A stretch of 64,000 nt of DNA. Source: Lepidostoma basale. Lineage: Eukaryota; Arthropoda; Insecta; Trichoptera; Lepidostomatidae. Location of the stretch: the NCBI GenBank assembly GCA_022606425.2, contig JAHDVF020000016.1, positions 4,246,501 to 4,310,500 on the forward strand. Direction: 5' to 3'. This document shows, piece by piece, positions 62,316-64,000 of the stretch. The notes below the pieces were generated by a model. That model saw only the letters and a program-made list of their open reading frames with translations, did no database searches and was not told where the DNA came from. The position numbers were made by a program, and so were the translations under genes. The first letter of the stretch is position 1, and the number at the start of each line of letters is the position of its first letter.

Positions 62316-63660
62316 TCACCATATCCAGAAAATGTGCTCACAATTATTGAAGGGCGGTTATCACAAAGGTGCTAAGTTGTTTAAACACAAAGCAAAGAAA
62401 AAGAGTAAAAAATATGTTAATTATAAAATGTGTCATGTACCGGTAGCATCTTTAGGGTGAAGTTTCAACTACACTATATTATTGAACCACTTTGTAGCTT
62501 TTAGTTATTGGTTTATATATTTAACACCGATTGAGATCAAAAATTCATTTTTGATTTGTTTTAATACTTGGCACCTTTATAATGATCAACGCTCAATTAT
62601 GTGTGAGTTGCCTCAGGAATGCAATACCAATGTTATGATTCTTTCTAATTCTTAATCTTAATGATTATTTTTTAAGCATCTCTTATAAATTCTTATAATG
62701 TTATTGCAAACGATCTGGAATTATATGTCTGTAATGTATGTGATTTTTATTCAAATAAATGATAATTATGAACATTAAAATATATTCTTGTAGGTTTAAA
62801 AATTTATCGGTAGAATAAAAATATTAATTAATTGACAAAAAATATTTATAATATACATATAGTAATAAATTACACTTGTTCTTCTATAATAATTCCGACC
62901 TATATAAAACTGATTGAAACTAGAAAAACAAATGGAGTAAACCAAAATATTTATAATAAATAACTTGTTTTAATTTCCATTAAAATTATTGCATTGTTTT
63001 TGTTATCTTAACGAGTTTTCGGTGGGTGCGAAACTGGTTAATAATTCAAAAACCAAAATAATTCATCTAGAAACATTTCACAAAAGTTACAGACGTACAA
63101 AAGACACCAAGACGTTGTAATCTCGTGTTCTAACAGCGTAATTTTGTTGATTGTTTTTTGTTTTAACTAATGAGTAAAAGTGTAATTACGTTTAAAATGC
63201 AAATGTATGCGTTTCGCGCTACAGATTTAGAAATCTGAATAGGATACATCTACCTTTACCAGGGATTTGAAATACACAAACAAATATTATAAATTTGGAA
63301 TATACGAAAAAAAAACATCGACTATTTTGATATTTTTAGAATCGTCTTCGAGCTTACAATAAGAAATCTTATATATTAACTTTCTTTAGTATTCTTTGTT
63401 ATATATTCGTATTTTTCTTCTTCTGCTCTATTAACCGTCGCGTTGCCATGTGGTCAATGAAGTTTCCACTGCCAATTTAAAGTTGATTTTCTTAAAACCT
63501 ATGGACCCTAATATTATAAAAAAAAATTGTAATCCTCCATTGAAAGGTTCTCAATATTTCGTAATAAAAAAAATTACTTCCTTCATCCCAAAAAAAAAAA
63601 ATTTTAAGACTGCCCTCACCTTCATTCGTGTTAAGGTAGAATTTGTTTTGCTAATATTTA
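62316..63660. other. No gene seen
   Basis: AT-rich throughout. The frame at 63450-63701 is K, F and T rich with no domain. Confidence 0.45.
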
Positions 63661-63663
63661 CAA

Positions 63664-63900
63664 CTTTATCAAAAGTGACAAATACTTACTCGCTGTTTTG
63701 AACGTATTATAAATTTTATGTTTGGCCTTTTCTTATACGTAATAATACCGATTGTGGACGGAAACGCAGCACGCAACTTAATAATATCAGAACTGTGAAA
63801 ATATTAACACTTTATCAAAAGGGACAAATATTAATACGTACTCGTTGTCTTGAACGTAATATACATTTTGCCTAGGTGCCTTTATCATACGTAAAATTAT
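63664..63900. repeat. Degenerate tandem duplication, about 146-bp period
   Basis: CTTTATCAAAAGTGACAAAT at 63664 recurs as CTTTATCAAAAGGGACAAAT at 63810. Each is followed by a TTGAACGTA segment, a TTTTG(C)C(T)T region and CTTATACGTAA or CATACGTAAA. Two diverged units. Confidence 0.75.
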
Positions 63901-64000
63901 AGCGCCAACTTACTTGCTGTCAGTTGTTCATATGCTGTCTCGTCATTCTATATCAGAAATCGCATGGTTCCAGAAAAAAAAATAATGATATGTTTTTCAA

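Noticed and set aside
1..64000. CRISPR array, bacterial operons, integrons
   Set aside because: No regularly spaced repeats with spacers and no prokaryotic gene layout; the DNA is eukaryotic.

Overview
This 64 kb window is AT-rich animal DNA (roughly one third G+C by eye) with no bacterial-type gene layout and no host gene I can name. Reverse-transcriptase debris of several non-LTR families, a tRNA-derived SINE, a second SINE that shares its 3' end with a LINE, TIR elements and short foldback elements make up most of what can be recognised. This suggests a repeat-rich arthropod genome, probably an insect. Lepidoptera is plausible from the repeat style, but I see no diagnostic host gene, so the order is an inference.

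Recognisable sequence falls into families that I name locally. LINE-A has a WAGH-type C-terminal region and a GAA-rich tail. LINE-B has an 'AFEMWLYR' region. LINE-C ends in (GTTA)n and is the most frequent, with about 20 pieces. LINE-D has a 'VPDRYLRQRQHR' region and often a TTTGA-repeat tail. LINE-E has a 'GDRAFAVAGPSAWNNLP' region. LINE-F carries 'KTLRDRVRN' and LINE-G 'FERRVLRRILGP'. The best-preserved coding piece is a 363-codon reverse-transcriptase ORF on the minus strand at 14298-15389, with fingers/palm motifs including YADD. SINE-T is tRNA-derived; SINE-C borrows the LINE-C tail. There are at least three TIR/MITE-type elements and two near-perfect long palindromes.

The most interesting layer is a set of about ten unrelated-looking short foldback families (HH1, HH2, HH4-HH11). 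They all carry the same small RNA motif: a CUGANGA-like box, one extra A or U, a hairpin, then GAAAC, a tiny palindromic stem and usually UC or UU. This is the layout of minimal type I hammerhead ribozymes known from Penelope-like retroelements. The copy at 41604-41839 has the full canonical box, a 6-bp stem II, a CAGCUG stem III, a GUC cleavage triplet and a 74-bp perfect inverted repeat. Five copies have 10-14 bp direct repeats on both sides, so they moved as discrete units. No Penelope reverse transcriptase or GIY-YIG ORF is present, so these look non-autonomous.

The layout is a nest of insertions: HH1 inside LINE-C, LINE-D inside HH4, LINE-D2 inside HH5 and inside HH2, HH7 inside HH2, REP3 inside HH1, and LINE-C inside LINE-C. 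Between them lie AT-rich stretches with no recognisable gene. The one short segment that reads like a host exon is 10636-10775 on the plus strand, so the window could be intronic or intergenic. All family names are mine, and boundaries without a stated target duplication are approximate.
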